DNA of 63,907 nucleotides, taken from positions 1 through 63,907 of the forward strand of contig JAEDDH010000021.1 in NCBI GenBank assembly GCA_016293845.1, written 5' to 3'. Positions within the stretch are counted from its first letter, which is position 1. The number at the start of each line of letters is the position of its first letter. The position numbers were made by a program, and so were the translations under genes. This DNA is from Bacteroidales bacterium. Lineage in GTDB: Bacteria; Bacteroidota; Bacteroidia; Bacteroidales; UBA3824. This document shows positions 34,748 to 43,875 of this stretch, piece after piece. The notes beneath the pieces are model-generated. The model did not search any database. It was given only the letters and a program-made list of their open reading frames with translations, and was not told where the DNA came from.

Positions 34748-35207
34748 TGGTGTCTTGATTGTTGTTGGGTCGGTTTTCTGTGTCAGATTTAGGTCGGGGT
34801 TCTGAATTATTGTTTTTCTTCACTTTGTTGTTTGGCTGGTGGGGCTTGTGGTAAATAAGCACTCGGTTAGAGCCAATCCTCATTCGTCCTCCTTCCTTAT
34901 CTTCGTATGGCGTTACATCCAAAAAATGAAAAATTTTGAGCGAGTATAATTTGCTCAACTCTTTTGGCAGTTTATTTTTTTTCAGTTCGTCTTTATATTT
35001 ATTGATAACAGCAAGTTGCTCATATAGTTCTTGCTTTTTGAGAAATTTACGATAGTTGAGCAAAATGCCCGGCATTTCTTTGCTGCTTATGTATTTTTCT
35101 ACAAGAGCTATAATGATTCTTATGATAATTGCTACGATGAGTAAACCTACAACAACGCCAAAAAATCCGCCAAAGCCTTGAAAAAATCCTATTCCGATGT
35201 TCTCCAT
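34734..35207 (-). CDS. one-TM protein of unknown function, paralogue of the 35304 gene
   Basis: 157 residues from MENIGIGFFQGFGGFFG; an upstream ATG would add 27 residues over the promoter and is rejected. One membrane segment (about 15-35), then a helical region (KEMPGILLNYRKFLKKQELYEQLAVI ending LPKELSKLYSLK), then a polar Asn/Pro/Lys-rich tail. Its middle aligns with the next gene, so the two arose by duplication. Its end overlaps mutS2 by 14 bp. No function known. Confidence 0.75.
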   Translation of the reverse strand: MENIGIGFFQGFGGFFGVVVGLLIVAIIIRIIIALVEKYISSKEMPGILLNYRKFLKKQELYEQLAVINKYKDELKKNKLPKELSKLYSLKIFHFLDVTPYEDKEGGRMRIGSNRVLIYHKPHQPNNKVKKNNNSEPRPKSDTENRPNNNQDTNDIS

Positions 35208-35238
35208 TTTTTTTACTATATATCTAAGGTGTGTTTTG

Positions 35239-35246
35239 CAAACATA
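35239..35246 (-). promoter_or_regulatory. -7 box upstream of the 34734-35207 gene
   Basis: TATGTTTG on the minus strand matches TAnnTTTG, 31 bp before the ATG. No good -33. Confidence 0.4.
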
Positions 35247-35303
35247 ACGGATTGCGAGTATATAATGTTGCCCCGGCGCGATTGCCAAAACGTTTATTTT
35301 TTG

Positions 35304-35615
35304 TTAAGCCTCTTCGTGCTCTCTGATAAAGTTTTTGAGATATTTTGCGCTATATCGTAGCGATAGTTCGCGCGGCATCTCGTTACGTTTTAGCCGTTCA
35401 AGAAAACGGTCGATAAGCATTAGCTCCTCAAATTTTTCGAGGTTGATTAGTACCGTACGGTATTTGAGAATAAGCTTGGGCATTTTTCGCATGGTTCTGC
35501 GCTTTTTTATAATAAGCAATATGGCCCTAATTGTAAACCAAACTGCAAATAATGCGCATAATACACCTAATGTGCCCCCGAATGCCGTAGCAAATCCGGT
35601 GATAAAGTTAGTCAT
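35304..35615 (-). CDS. one-TM protein of unknown function, paralogue of the 34734 gene
   Basis: 103 residues. The core GFATAFGGTLGVL, then a membrane segment and KMPKLILKYRTVLINLEKFEEL... NEMPRELSLRYSAKYLKNF aligns well with the neighbouring gene (KEMPGILLNYRKFL, LPKELSKLYSLK). It lacks the polar tail. It has its own promoter at 35661-35690. Confidence 0.72.
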   Translation of the reverse strand: MTNFITGFATAFGGTLGVLCALFAVWFTIRAILLIIKKRRTMRKMPKLILKYRTVLINLEKFEELMLIDRFLERLKRNEMPRELSLRYSAKYLKNFIREHEEA

Positions 35616-35660
35616 AATGGTGTGTTTTCCTTAAAAGTACTTTTTGAATTTTGAGTGTGG

Positions 35661-35690
35661 CAAATTTACAAATAAATATCTGTTTACAAA
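35661..35690 (-). promoter_or_regulatory. promoter of the 35304-35615 gene
   Basis: Minus-strand TTTG (35687-35690), 18-bp spacer, TAAATTTG (35661-35668). Confidence 0.6.
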
Positions 35691-35823
35691 CAAAAAAATT
35701 GCCTAATAAAAAATAATTGTTAAATTTTTTTATTTGATCAATATTAAATACACTGATTATCAATACAATAACTAATTCAATAAAAAATATCATCCGAAAA
35801 AAATAAAAATTCTGATAAAAAGG

Positions 35824-35853
35824 TTGTTTGCATTTGAAAAATATTTACCTTTG
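35824..35853 (+). promoter_or_regulatory. promoter of the ribosomal protein cluster
   Basis: TTG (35824-35826), 19-bp spacer, TACCTTTG (35846-35853), 34 bp before the rpsL start. This would drive the str/S10/spc genes to secY. Confidence 0.7.
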
Positions 35854-35887
35854 CGCTCTGAAATATATTAAATTTAAAGATAAGAAT

Positions 35888-36265
35888 ATGCCTACAATTC
35901 AACAGTTAGTAAGAAAAGGAAGGAAGACCATTACTTCAAAAAGTAAGTCTCCGGCATTAGATTCTTGTCCTCAACGTAGGGGCGTATGCACTCGTGTTTA
36001 CACCACGACCCCTAAGAAACCTAACTCGGCAATGCGCAAAGTTGCCCGTGTAAGGCTCACCAATCAGAAAGAGGTGAACGCATACATTCCCGGTGAAGGA
36101 CACAATCTTCAGGAGCACTCTATTGTAATGGTAAGAGGCGGTCGTGTAAAAGACCTCCCTGGTGTTCGTTATCACATCATCCGTGGTACTCTCGATACTG
36201 CGGGCGTTGCAAACCGCGGACAGCAGAGATCTAAATACGGCGCTAAACGTCCTAAGAAAAAGTAA
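35888..36265 (+). CDS. rpsL: 30S ribosomal protein S12
   Basis: 125 residues starting MPTIQQLVRKGRK. The decoding-centre segment TPKKPNSAMRKVARVRLT and GRVKDLPGVRYH are intact, including the lysines at the usual streptomycin-contact positions. ATG at 35888 chosen over an upstream frame because it matches the family start and leaves a proper leader. First gene of the cluster, 21 bp before rpsG. Confidence 0.99.
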   Translation: MPTIQQLVRKGRKTITSKSKSPALDSCPQRRGVCTRVYTTTPKKPNSAMRKVARVRLTNQKEVNAYIPGEGHNLQEHSIVMVRGGRVKDLPGVRYHIIRGTLDTAGVANRGQQRSKYGAKRPKKK

Positions 36266-36286
36266 TTCAACAATCGGAGTAAAGCA

Positions 36287-36763
36287 ATGAGAAAATCAAC
36301 ACCCAAAAAAAGACAGATTCTTGCCGATCCCGTGTACGGCGACGTACTCGTTACTCGTTTTGTAAACGACATGATGGTTGACGGTAAGAAGAGTATCGCT
36401 TTCAAAATCTTCTACAAGGCGATGGAAATTGTTGGTGAAAAAACTAAAGAAACCGGCAAAACTCCCACCGAAGTTTGGAAGAAAGCGATGGAGAACATCA
36501 CTCCCGATGTAGAGGTTAAGAGCCGCAGAGTAGGTGGTGCTACTTTCCAAGTACCTACCGAAATCCGTCCCGACCGCAAAGAGTCGATCGGTATCAAAAA
36601 CCTTATCCTTTACGCTCGTCAGCGTTCTGGTCACTCCATGGCTGAAAAACTCGCAGCTGAAATCGTTGCCGCATACAACGAAGAAGGCGGAGCTTTCAAG
36701 AAAAAAGAGGATACTCACCGTATGGCAGAAGCCAACAAGGCTTTCGCATTTTTCAGATTCTAA
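36287..36763 (+). CDS. rpsG: 30S ribosomal protein S7
   Basis: 158 residues with the S7 signature DPVYGDVLVTRFVNDMM and the ESRPRRV-like block VKSRRVGGATFQVPTEIR. S7 nucleates assembly of the 30S head. Follows rpsL by 21 bp and precedes fusA by 27 bp, the usual str order. Confidence 0.99.
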   Translation: MRKSTPKKRQILADPVYGDVLVTRFVNDMMVDGKKSIAFKIFYKAMEIVGEKTKETGKTPTEVWKKAMENITPDVEVKSRRVGGATFQVPTEIRPDRKESIGIKNLILYARQRSGHSMAEKLAAEIVAAYNEEGGAFKKKEDTHRMAEANKAFAFFRF

Positions 36764-36790
36764 GCGTAATTTAATTCAAGGCAAAACCAA

Positions 36791-38908
36791 ATGAACAACG
36801 ATTTAAAAAATACAAGAAACATCGGAATCATGGCTCATATCGACGCCGGTAAAACTACAACTACCGAGCGCATATTATTCTATACCGGTGTTACCCACAA
36901 AATGGGCGAAGTTCACGACGGTGCTGCCACTATGGATTGGATGTCGCAAGAGAAGGAAAGAGGTATCACTATCACTTCTGCAGCTATCACAGCTTACTGG
37001 AACTATAATGATATTAAACACACTATTAATATTATAGACACTCCTGGTCACGTAGATTTTACCGTAGAGGTAGAACGTTCGCTTAGAGTGCTCGACGGTG
37101 CAGTAGCAGTATTTTGCGGTGTGGGCGGTGTAGAACCTCAATCAGAAACAGTTTGGCATCAGGCCGACCGTTACAATGTACCCCGAATTGCCTTCGTTAA
37201 CAAAATGGACCGCATCGGTGCCGACTTCTATTCGGTAGTTTCCGAAATCGAAGAAAAGCTTGGTGCTAATCCTGTACCGCTGCAAATACCTATCGGCAGC
37301 GAAGATAAGTTTGAAGGCGTTATCGACCTTATTGATATGTCGGCTTACTATTGGAACGGTGACGACCAAGGTATCAACTTTACCAAAAAGGAAATCCCCG
37401 CCGACCTTGCTGAGACAGCAGCCGAATGGCGTGAAAAACTCCTTGAGAAAACTGCCGAACTCGACAACAACCTTCTCGAAAAGTATTTAGAAGACAGCTC
37501 TAAAATAACCGAACAAGACATCAAAGACGCTGTTCGCAACGCAACAATATCGCTTAAGATGGTACCCGTGCTTTGCGGTTCATCACTAAGAAACAAAGGT
37601 GTACAAAAACTCTTAGACGCTATTGTGGCTTATTTGCCAAGCCCCGTGGATATAGGCGCAGTAAAAGGTAACGACCCCGAAGATCCTGAAAAGGAACTTA
37701 TCCGCAAACCCGATGACAAGGAGCCTTTTTCGGCACTTGCTTTCAAAATTGCGGTAGACCCGTTCGTCGGTCGTCTCGTTTATATCAGAGTCTATTCAGG
37801 TAAACTCAACGCCGGCGAAACTGTATACAACGTTCGCACTGGCAAAAGGGAACGTATTTCGAACCTTTACCGTATGTATGCCAACAAAGAAAACGCAATC
37901 GAAAGCGTTGAAGCTGGCGACATCTGCGGCGCAGTAGGATTCAAAGATATTCGTACCGGTGATTCGCTCGCCGAACAGAAACATCCTATCGCATTCGAAT
38001 CTATCAACTTCCCCGATCCTGTAATCGGAGTGGCAATCGAGCCTAAAACTCAAGCAGATCTTGATAAAATGGATCTCGCCCTTACAAAACTCGCCGAAGA
38101 AGACCCAACTTTCAGAGTCAATGTTGACAGCGAAACCGGTCAGACAATCATCAGCGGAATGGGCGAACTTCACCTCGATATTCTCATCGACCGACTCAAA
38201 AGAGAATACAAAATCGAGATTACCCAAGGAAAACCCCAAGTAACCTACAAAGAGAGAATCTATTCTACCGTAGAACACCACGAAGTGTTTAAAAAACAAA
38301 CTGGTGGCAAAGGCAAATTCGCCGACATCACCGTAAGAATATCTCCCTCCGAAGAAGGCGAAACCGGATTGAAGTTCATCAATAGTATTAAAGGTGGCGT
38401 AATTCCTAAAGAATACATCCCCGCAATACAGAAAGGCTTTGAAGAAGCTATGAACAACGGACCTTTGGCACATTTCAAACTGCAAAGTCTTACCGTAGAA
38501 CTTATCGACGGAGCATACCACAGTGTTGATTCAGACGCTGTGTCGTTCGAAATCGCAGCTAAACAAGCATTTAAAGCCGCATCCGAACAGGCAAAAGCAA
38601 AACTATTAGAACCGGTAATGGAGTTGACCGTAGACACACCCGAAGAATATATGGGCGATGTAATAGCCGACATCAACAAACGCCGCGGTCAAGTAGTAAG
38701 CACTGATTCAAAAGCAAAAATGAAAATTATCAAATCCTTAGTGCCACTGGCAGAAACATTCGGATATGTAACCGTTTTGCGCACGCTTACATCCGGCAGG
38801 GCTATATCTTCAATGCAGTTTCACAGCTACGACGAAGTACCGTCCAACGTCGCACAGGACATTATCGACAAGGTAAAAGGTAAAATTACATTTATTGATC
38901 AATTATAA
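36791..38908 (+). CDS. fusA: elongation factor G
   Basis: 705 residues, the usual length. GTPase motifs are all present: AHIDAGKTTTTE (G1), RGITITSAA (G2), DTPGHVDF (G3), NKMDRIGAD (G4), and the domain IV loop for translocation. It moves tRNAs and mRNA through the ribosome. No tuf gene follows, as is usual in Bacteroidota where tuf lies elsewhere. rpsJ starts 10 bp later. Confidence 0.99.
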   Translation: MNNDLKNTRNIGIMAHIDAGKTTTTERILFYTGVTHKMGEVHDGAATMDWMSQEKERGITITSAAITAYWNYNDIKHTINIIDTPGHVDFTVEVERSLRVLDGAVAVFCGVGGVEPQSETVWHQADRYNVPRIAFVNKMDRIGADFYSVVSEIEEKLGANPVPLQIPIGSEDKFEGVIDLIDMSAYYWNGDDQGINFTKKEIPADLAETAAEWREKLLEKTAELDNNLLEKYLEDSSKITEQDIKDAVRNATISLKMVPVLCGSSLRNKGVQKLLDAIVAYLPSPVDIGAVKGNDPEDPEKELIRKPDDKEPFSALAFKIAVDPFVGRLVYIRVYSGKLNAGETVYNVRTGKRERISNLYRMYANKENAIESVEAGDICGAVGFKDIRTGDSLAEQKHPIAFESINFPDPVIGVAIEPKTQADLDKMDLALTKLAEEDPTFRVNVDSETGQTIISGMGELHLDILIDRLKREYKIEITQGKPQVTYKERIYSTVEHHEVFKKQTGGKGKFADITVRISPSEEGETGLKFINSIKGGVIPKEYIPAIQKGFEEAMNNGPLAHFKLQSLTVELIDGAYHSVDSDAVSFEIAAKQAFKAASEQAKAKLLEPVMELTVDTPEEYMGDVIADINKRRGQVVSTDSKAKMKIIKSLVPLAETFGYVTVLRTLTSGRAISSMQFHSYDEVPSNVAQDIIDKVKGKITFIDQL

Positions 38909-38918
38909 TTAAAGCATT

Positions 38919-39224
38919 ATGAGTCAGAAGATTCGTATCAAATTAAAATCTTACGATCATAATTTGGTTGACAACTCGGCTGAAAAAATCGTAAAGACCG
39001 TTAGAAACACAGGTGCGGTTGTAAGCGGACCAATTCCCTTGCCCACCCACAAAAGAATCTTTACGGTAAACCGCTCAACTTTCGTAAACAAAAAATCGAG
39101 AGAGCAGTTTCAGCTTTCGTCGTTCAAAAGACTGATCGACATTTACAGCTCCACCCCCAAAACAATCGACGCTCTTATGAAGCTCGAACTCCCCAGCGGT
39201 GTAGCAGTAGAAATCAAGGTTTGA
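38919..39224 (+). CDS. rpsJ: 30S ribosomal protein S10
   Basis: 101 residues; IRIKLKSYDHNLVD and GPIPLPTHKRIFTV are typical. S10 belongs to the 30S head and also serves as NusE in transcription complexes. It ends 81 bp before rplC, the widest gap between rpsL and secY. Confidence 0.99.
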   Translation: MSQKIRIKLKSYDHNLVDNSAEKIVKTVRNTGAVVSGPIPLPTHKRIFTVNRSTFVNKKSREQFQLSSFKRLIDIYSSTPKTIDALMKLELPSGVAVEIKV

Positions 39225-39257
39225 TAATTTGAACATTAAGAAACAAAACATAAACAT

Positions 39258-39305
39258 TTACCAATACCGGCAGAGCCCGGCAAGTAAACAAAAACATTAC
39301 ACAAA
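39258..39305 (+). promoter_or_regulatory. candidate hairpin leader before rplC
   Basis: In the gap, tttac can pair with gtaaa and ccgg with ccgg around a short loop (core near 39264-39295), a modest stem just before the rplC start. The position, before L3/L4 genes, suggests ribosomal-protein feedback, but the fold was drawn by eye. Confidence 0.3.
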
Positions 39306-39923
39306 ATGTCAGGAATTATAGGAAAGAAAGTCGGAATGACCTCAGTATTTACCGAAGACGGAACAAACGTACCGGTAACAGTGATAGAAGCAGGTCCTTG
39401 CGTAGTATCGCAGATCAAAACCGTTGAATCAGACGGTTACAATGCTATCCAATTGGCATTCGACGACAAAAAAGAAAAAAGCGCAACCAAACCAGAAATA
39501 GAGCGCTTTAAGAAAATCGGCGCAACTCCGAAACGTAAAATCGCCGAATTTAAAAACATCGAGCAAGAAGTAAAGCTCGGCGACATAGTAACTGTTGAAT
39601 CGTTAGAAGAAAACGCATTAATCAATGTAACCGGTATTTCCAAAGGTAAAGGTTACCAAGGCGTAGTAAAACGTCACCACTTTGGCGGCGTAGGTGGAAC
39701 CACCCACGGTCAGCACAACAGACTTAGGGCTCCCGGTAGTTTGGGCGCGTCTTCATACCCTTCAAAAGTGTTCAAGGGCATGCGTATGGCTGGACGCACA
39801 GGCAACGATACCGTTAAGGTTCGCAACCTCAAAATCGTAAAAATCATCGCCGAACACAACCTCGTATTGGTTAAGGGAGCTGTTCCCGGAGCCAAAGGAT
39901 CATACTTAAAATTAGAAAACTAA
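39306..39923 (+). CDS. rplC: 50S ribosomal protein L3
   Basis: 205 residues. GIIGKKVGMTSVFTEDG at the N-terminus and HHFGGVGGTTHGQHNRLRAPG (the loop reaching the peptidyl transferase centre) identify it. Its stop overlaps the rplD start by one base, so L3 and L4 are coupled. Confidence 0.98.
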   Translation: MSGIIGKKVGMTSVFTEDGTNVPVTVIEAGPCVVSQIKTVESDGYNAIQLAFDDKKEKSATKPEIERFKKIGATPKRKIAEFKNIEQEVKLGDIVTVESLEENALINVTGISKGKGYQGVVKRHHFGGVGGTTHGQHNRLRAPGSLGASSYPSKVFKGMRMAGRTGNDTVKVRNLKIVKIIAEHNLVLVKGAVPGAKGSYLKLEN

Positions 39924-40552
39924 TGGAAATATCAGTATTTAACATCGAAGGAAAGGACACCGGCAAAAAAGTACAGCTCGACGACGCAATCTTTGCCGTT
40001 GAACCCAAAGATCACGCCATGTATCTCGACGTAAAGAGAATCTTGGCCGACAGAAGACAAGGTACTGCCAAAGCCAAAGAAAGAAGCGAAATGTCTGGCT
40101 CTACCCGTAAAATCAAAAAACAGAAAGGTACCGGTGGCGCTCGTTCGGGTGATATCAATTCGCCCGTAATGGTAGGCGGTGCAAGATGCTTTGGTCCACG
40201 TCCTCGCGATTACAGCTTCAAGCTCAACAAAAAGGTAATAGCCCTTGCACGTAAATCAGCTCTCACTTACAAAGCTAAAGACGCACAAATTATAGTATTA
40301 GAAAACTTTACATTCGACACTCCTAAAACCAAACAAATCGTTGATTTGAAAAATAAATTGAAAATCAGCGATAAAAAATCGCTTTTGGTTTTGCAGAATG
40401 AAAATAAGAATATATATTTGTCGTCGAGAAATTTAGATAGGTCAGAAGTTACAACTGCCAATAAATTAAATACTTACGATATACTCAACGCACAGTCGTT
40501 GGTGTTGACCGAAGGCGCAGTTGAAGTTTTGAACACGATTTTCAACAAATAA
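39923..40552 (+). CDS. rplD: 50S ribosomal protein L4
   Basis: 209 residues with the extended loop STRKIKKQKGTGGARSGD...GGARCFGPRPRDYS that lines the exit tunnel. In other bacteria L4 also represses its own operon. Starts on the last base of rplC and ends 12 bp before rplW. Confidence 0.98.
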   Translation: MEISVFNIEGKDTGKKVQLDDAIFAVEPKDHAMYLDVKRILADRRQGTAKAKERSEMSGSTRKIKKQKGTGGARSGDINSPVMVGGARCFGPRPRDYSFKLNKKVIALARKSALTYKAKDAQIIVLENFTFDTPKTKQIVDLKNKLKISDKKSLLVLQNENKNIYLSSRNLDRSEVTTANKLNTYDILNAQSLVLTEGAVEVLNTIFNK

Positions 40553-40564
40553 GCAGTAAAAAAA

Positions 40565-40918
40565 ATGGAAATCTTAGAGAAACCACTAACAACCGAGAAA
40601 TTTACGGCACTTGCAAGCAAGACTGTACGTACCGGTAAAAAGGGCAACAAAAACGGTCGTCCTGATACTCGTTCATCACGCACTATCAGCCAGTTCGCCT
40701 TTATTGTAAACCCCAACGCCAACAAAATACAGATCAAGCAGGCCGTAGAAAGCCTTTACAATGTTACTGTAGTGGCAGTCAACACAATGAAGTATTCCGG
40801 CAAGGTAAAAACACGCAATACCAAGTCGGGCATTCTCGTAGGAAAAGGTAAAACCTACAAAAAAGCAGTCGTAACATTAAAAGACGGCGAGACTATCAAT
40901 TTTTATAGCAACATTTAA
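40565..40918 (+). CDS. rplW: 50S ribosomal protein L23 with an insertion
   Basis: 117 residues. EILEKPLTTEKFTAL and INFYSNI ends, and the FIVNPNANKIQIKQAVE and VNTMKYSGK core are normal. Between them, after about residue 18, lies a basic stretch (KTVRTGKKGNKNGRP plus DTRSSRTISQ) of about 22 residues that most L23 proteins (95-100 residues) lack. L23 sits at the tunnel exit and docks trigger factor and SRP. rplB follows after 5 bp. Confidence 0.97.
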   Translation: MEILEKPLTTEKFTALASKTVRTGKKGNKNGRPDTRSSRTISQFAFIVNPNANKIQIKQAVESLYNVTVVAVNTMKYSGKVKTRNTKSGILVGKGKTYKKAVVTLKDGETINFYSNI

Positions 40919-40923
40919 ACAAA

Positions 40924-41748
40924 ATGGCAGTAAGACAATTTAAACCGACAACTCCGGGACAAAGAGGAAAAGTACTAAGTACATTCGAAGAGATTACCGC
41001 ATGCAAACCCGAAAAGTCTCTGACATTCGGATACGGCAAATCAGGCGGACGCAACCATACCGGTAAAATGACCGTTCGCTACATTGGCGGAGGACACAAA
41101 CAAAAATACAGAGTTATTGACTTCTTGCGCAACAAAGAGGGTGTCCCCGGAACAGTAAAAACTATTGAATACGACCCCAACCGTACGGCTCGTATAGCAC
41201 TTGTATTTTATGCCGATGGTGAAAAACGCTACATCGTAGCCCCCAATGGCATCCAGGTAGGACAGACAATCGTAGCAGGTAAAGACGCAGCTCCCGAAAT
41301 AGGAAACGCTCTCTACCTCTCAGACATTCCGCTGGGAACTATCATTCACAATATCGAACTGCACCCCGGTGAAGGTGGTGTATTAGCAAGAAGCGCTGGT
41401 TCGTATGCCCAGCTTACTGCAAGAGACGGCAAATATGCAATAGTTAAACTTCCTTCTGGCGAAACAAGAATGATACTTGTATCTTGCAAAGCCACCATCG
41501 GAAGCGTATCCAACGGCGATCACGAGTTGGAAAAAGGCGGAAAAGCCGGACGTTCTCGTTGGCAAGGACGCAGACCTCGCAACCGCGGCGTAGTAATGAA
41601 CCCTGTTGATCACCCGATGGGTGGTGGTGAAGGACGCGCATCAGGCGGTCACCCGAGATCTCGCAAAGGATTGCTTGCTAAGGGTTACAAGACCCGCAGT
41701 CCTAAAAAGACCACCAACAAGTTTATAATCGAAAGAAGAAGTAAATAA
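40924..41748 (+). CDS. rplB: 50S ribosomal protein L2
   Basis: 274 residues. GGGHKQKYRVIDF and the highly conserved NPVDHPMGGGEGRASGG loop near the peptidyl transferase centre are present. Follows rplW by 5 bp, before rpsS. Confidence 0.99.
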   Translation: MAVRQFKPTTPGQRGKVLSTFEEITACKPEKSLTFGYGKSGGRNHTGKMTVRYIGGGHKQKYRVIDFLRNKEGVPGTVKTIEYDPNRTARIALVFYADGEKRYIVAPNGIQVGQTIVAGKDAAPEIGNALYLSDIPLGTIIHNIELHPGEGGVLARSAGSYAQLTARDGKYAIVKLPSGETRMILVSCKATIGSVSNGDHELEKGGKAGRSRWQGRRPRNRGVVMNPVDHPMGGGEGRASGGHPRSRKGLLAKGYKTRSPKKTTNKFIIERRSK

Positions 41749-41766
41749 TTAATGCATATTTAAATT

Positions 41767-42033
41767 ATGAGTCGTTCAATTAAAAAAGGCCCGTTCATCG
41801 ATTACAACCTCGAGAAAAAAATTCTTGCCATGAACGAATCCGGCAAGAAATCAGTAGTTAAATCATGGGCAAGAGCCTCAGTTATCTCTCCCGACTTCGT
41901 TGGACACACTGTTGCAATTCACAATGGCAACAAATTCATACCTGTTTACGTTACTGAAAACATGGTAGGTCACAAGTTCGGCGAATTTGCCCCCACACGT
42001 ACTTTCAGAGGCCACGGAGGAAACAAAAAGTAA
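41767..42033 (+). CDS. rpsS: 30S ribosomal protein S19
   Basis: 88 residues; SIKKGPFIDYNL and GHKFGEFAPTRTFRGH are the family signature. It pairs with S13 in the 30S head. 35 bp separate it from rplV. Confidence 0.99.
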   Translation: MSRSIKKGPFIDYNLEKKILAMNESGKKSVVKSWARASVISPDFVGHTVAIHNGNKFIPVYVTENMVGHKFGEFAPTRTFRGHGGNKK

Positions 42034-42068
42034 AATTAAGTTAGACCATTTAATAAAGAAATACTAAA

Positions 42069-42506
42069 ATGGGTGAAACAAAACGAACCAAGAAGACAGT
42101 AAGAGCACAGAAACTGAAAGAGCAGAAGAAAAACGTTGCTTTTGCGATTTTGAGAAACAACCCAACTTCTCCCAGGAAAATGCGTCTTGTAGCCGGACTT
42201 ATCCGTAACCAGCCCGCCAACAAAGCATTGGACATTCTTCAGTTCTCGCCCCAGGAAGCTGCTGGAAAGTTGAGAAAACTTTTGCAGTCGGCCATTGCCA
42301 ACTGGGTTAACAAAAATGAAAACGTCCGTCTTGAAGACGCCAACCTCTATGTAAAAGAAGTTAAGGTAGACGGAGCCAGAATGTTGAAAAGACTTAACCC
42401 CGCTCCTCAAGGCCGTGCCTATAGGATTAGGAAAAGGTCTAATCACGTTACAATTGTATTAGGTACTAAAGAAAATAAAGAAGAAATAAATGGGACAGAA
42501 AACTAA
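42069..42506 (+). CDS. rplV: 50S ribosomal protein L22
   Basis: 145 residues with an N-terminal basic extension (about 20 residues) before the usual start AFAILRNNPTSPRKMRLVAG. The tunnel loop LKRLNPAPQGRAYRIRKRS is present. Its end overlaps rpsC by 17 bp, an unusually long overlap in this cluster. Confidence 0.98.
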   Translation: MGETKRTKKTVRAQKLKEQKKNVAFAILRNNPTSPRKMRLVAGLIRNQPANKALDILQFSPQEAAGKLRKLLQSAIANWVNKNENVRLEDANLYVKEVKVDGARMLKRLNPAPQGRAYRIRKRSNHVTIVLGTKENKEEINGTEN

Positions 42507-43191
42507 TCCGATCAGCAACAGGTTGGGAATCATAAAAGGTTGGGATTCAAACTGGTACGACGGCAACAGCTATTCTGAAAAAATAGTTGAAGACGACAAG
42601 ATTCGTAAATATCTTAATGTTCGTCTTTCTAAAGCCAGCATCTCAAAGATTATTATCGAAAGAACCCTCAAACTTATTACTGTAACAGTAAACACCGCAC
42701 GTCCGGGTATCATCATCGGCAAAGGCGGACAAGAAGTGGACAAAATCAAAGAAGAGTTGAAGAACATCACCAACAAAGAAGTTCAAATCAACATCTTCGA
42801 AATCAAACGTCCCGAACTCGACGCAGTAATAGTAGCCAACAACGTAGCTCGTCAGCTCGAAGGCAAGATAGCTTACCGTAGAGCCATCAAAATGGCAATA
42901 TCTTCTACCATGAGAATGGGCGCAGACGGTATCAAATTTGTTATTTCAGGTCGTCTCAACGGAGCTGAAATGGCACGCTGCGAGGCCTTTAAAGAAGGAA
43001 GAATTCCTCTTCACACTTTAAGAGCAGACATCGACTACGCATTCGCCGAAGCACACACAAAAGTAGGACGTATTGGTATCAAAGTATGGATCTGCAAAGG
43101 CGAAGTATACGGTAAGAGAGACCTCACTCCCTCTACAGGATCTAAACCACAACCCAAACGTGGCGGTTTTAGACCTAAAAAACAAAAGTAA
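42490..43191 (+). CDS. rpsC: 30S ribosomal protein S3
   Basis: 233 residues. KH-domain GKGGQEVDKIKEEL and the C-terminal GVKVWICKGEVYG-type block (here IGIKVWICKGEVYG) identify it; a basic C-terminal tail follows. The start MGQKTNPISNRLG lies inside the rplV end. S3 helps to open mRNA at the entry channel. Confidence 0.99.
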   Translation: MGQKTNPISNRLGIIKGWDSNWYDGNSYSEKIVEDDKIRKYLNVRLSKASISKIIIERTLKLITVTVNTARPGIIIGKGGQEVDKIKEELKNITNKEVQINIFEIKRPELDAVIVANNVARQLEGKIAYRRAIKMAISSTMRMGADGIKFVISGRLNGAEMARCEAFKEGRIPLHTLRADIDYAFAEAHTKVGRIGIKVWICKGEVYGKRDLTPSTGSKPQPKRGGFRPKKQK

Positions 43192-43219
43192 GTTTCTTTA
43201 ACAATTAAAGCTAAGAAAA

Positions 43220-43654
43220 ATGTTACAGCCGAAAAAGACCAAATACAGAAAAATGCAGAAGGGCCGCATGAGAGGTCTCGCACAAAGAGGCCACGAAATT
43301 GCGTTCGGCTCATTTGCCCTTAAAGCATTGGAAAATTTCTGGATTACCGGACGTCAGATCGAGGCAGCTCGTCAGGCCATTTCGCGTAAGATGCAGCGTG
43401 AAGGTCAAATCTGGATCCGCATATTCCCCGACAAGCCCGTAACCAAAAAACCTGCAGAAGTCCGCATGGGTAAAGGTAAAGGCCAGCCTGAATATTTCGT
43501 AGCCCCCGTAACTCCCGGACGTATCATGTTCGAAACCGACGGCGTGCCTTACGAAATTGCAAAAGAAGCTCTCCGCCTTGCAGCTCAGAAGCTTCCAATC
43601 AAAACTAAATTTATCGTTAGACGCGATTACGCCAACACTTTAAGCAACGAATAA
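43220..43654 (+). CDS. rplP: 50S ribosomal protein L16
   Basis: 144 residues. LQPKKTKYRKMQKGRMRG and the RRE-like GQIWIRIFPDKPVTKKPAEVRMGKGKG loop are conserved. L16 contacts the A-site tRNA. Its stop overlaps the rpmC start by one base. Confidence 0.99.
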   Translation: MLQPKKTKYRKMQKGRMRGLAQRGHEIAFGSFALKALENFWITGRQIEAARQAISRKMQREGQIWIRIFPDKPVTKKPAEVRMGKGKGQPEYFVAPVTPGRIMFETDGVPYEIAKEALRLAAQKLPIKTKFIVRRDYANTLSNE

Positions 43655-43866
43655 TGAAAAGTTCAGAAACAAACAAAGAGATCAGAGAACTAACCGCGGC
43701 TGAACTCGATGAAAAACTAAAATCTGTATCAATGGAATACACAAAGTTGAAACTCAATCACGCAGTTTCTCAAATAGAAAATCCCATACAGATTCGCAAC
43801 ACCCGCAGATATATCGCAAGGCTGTTGACAGAAAAACGCAGTCGTGAATTAAAAAACGTACAATAG
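43654..43866 (+). CDS. rpmC: 50S ribosomal protein L29
   Basis: 70 residues, two helices; IRELTAAELDEKLKSV and IRNTRRYIARLLTEKR are typical. It flanks L23 at the tunnel exit. Coupled to rplP; rpsQ starts 9 bp later. Confidence 0.97.
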   Translation: MKSSETNKEIRELTAAELDEKLKSVSMEYTKLKLNHAVSQIENPIQIRNTRRYIARLLTEKRSRELKNVQ

Positions 43867-43875
43867 ATTCGCACC

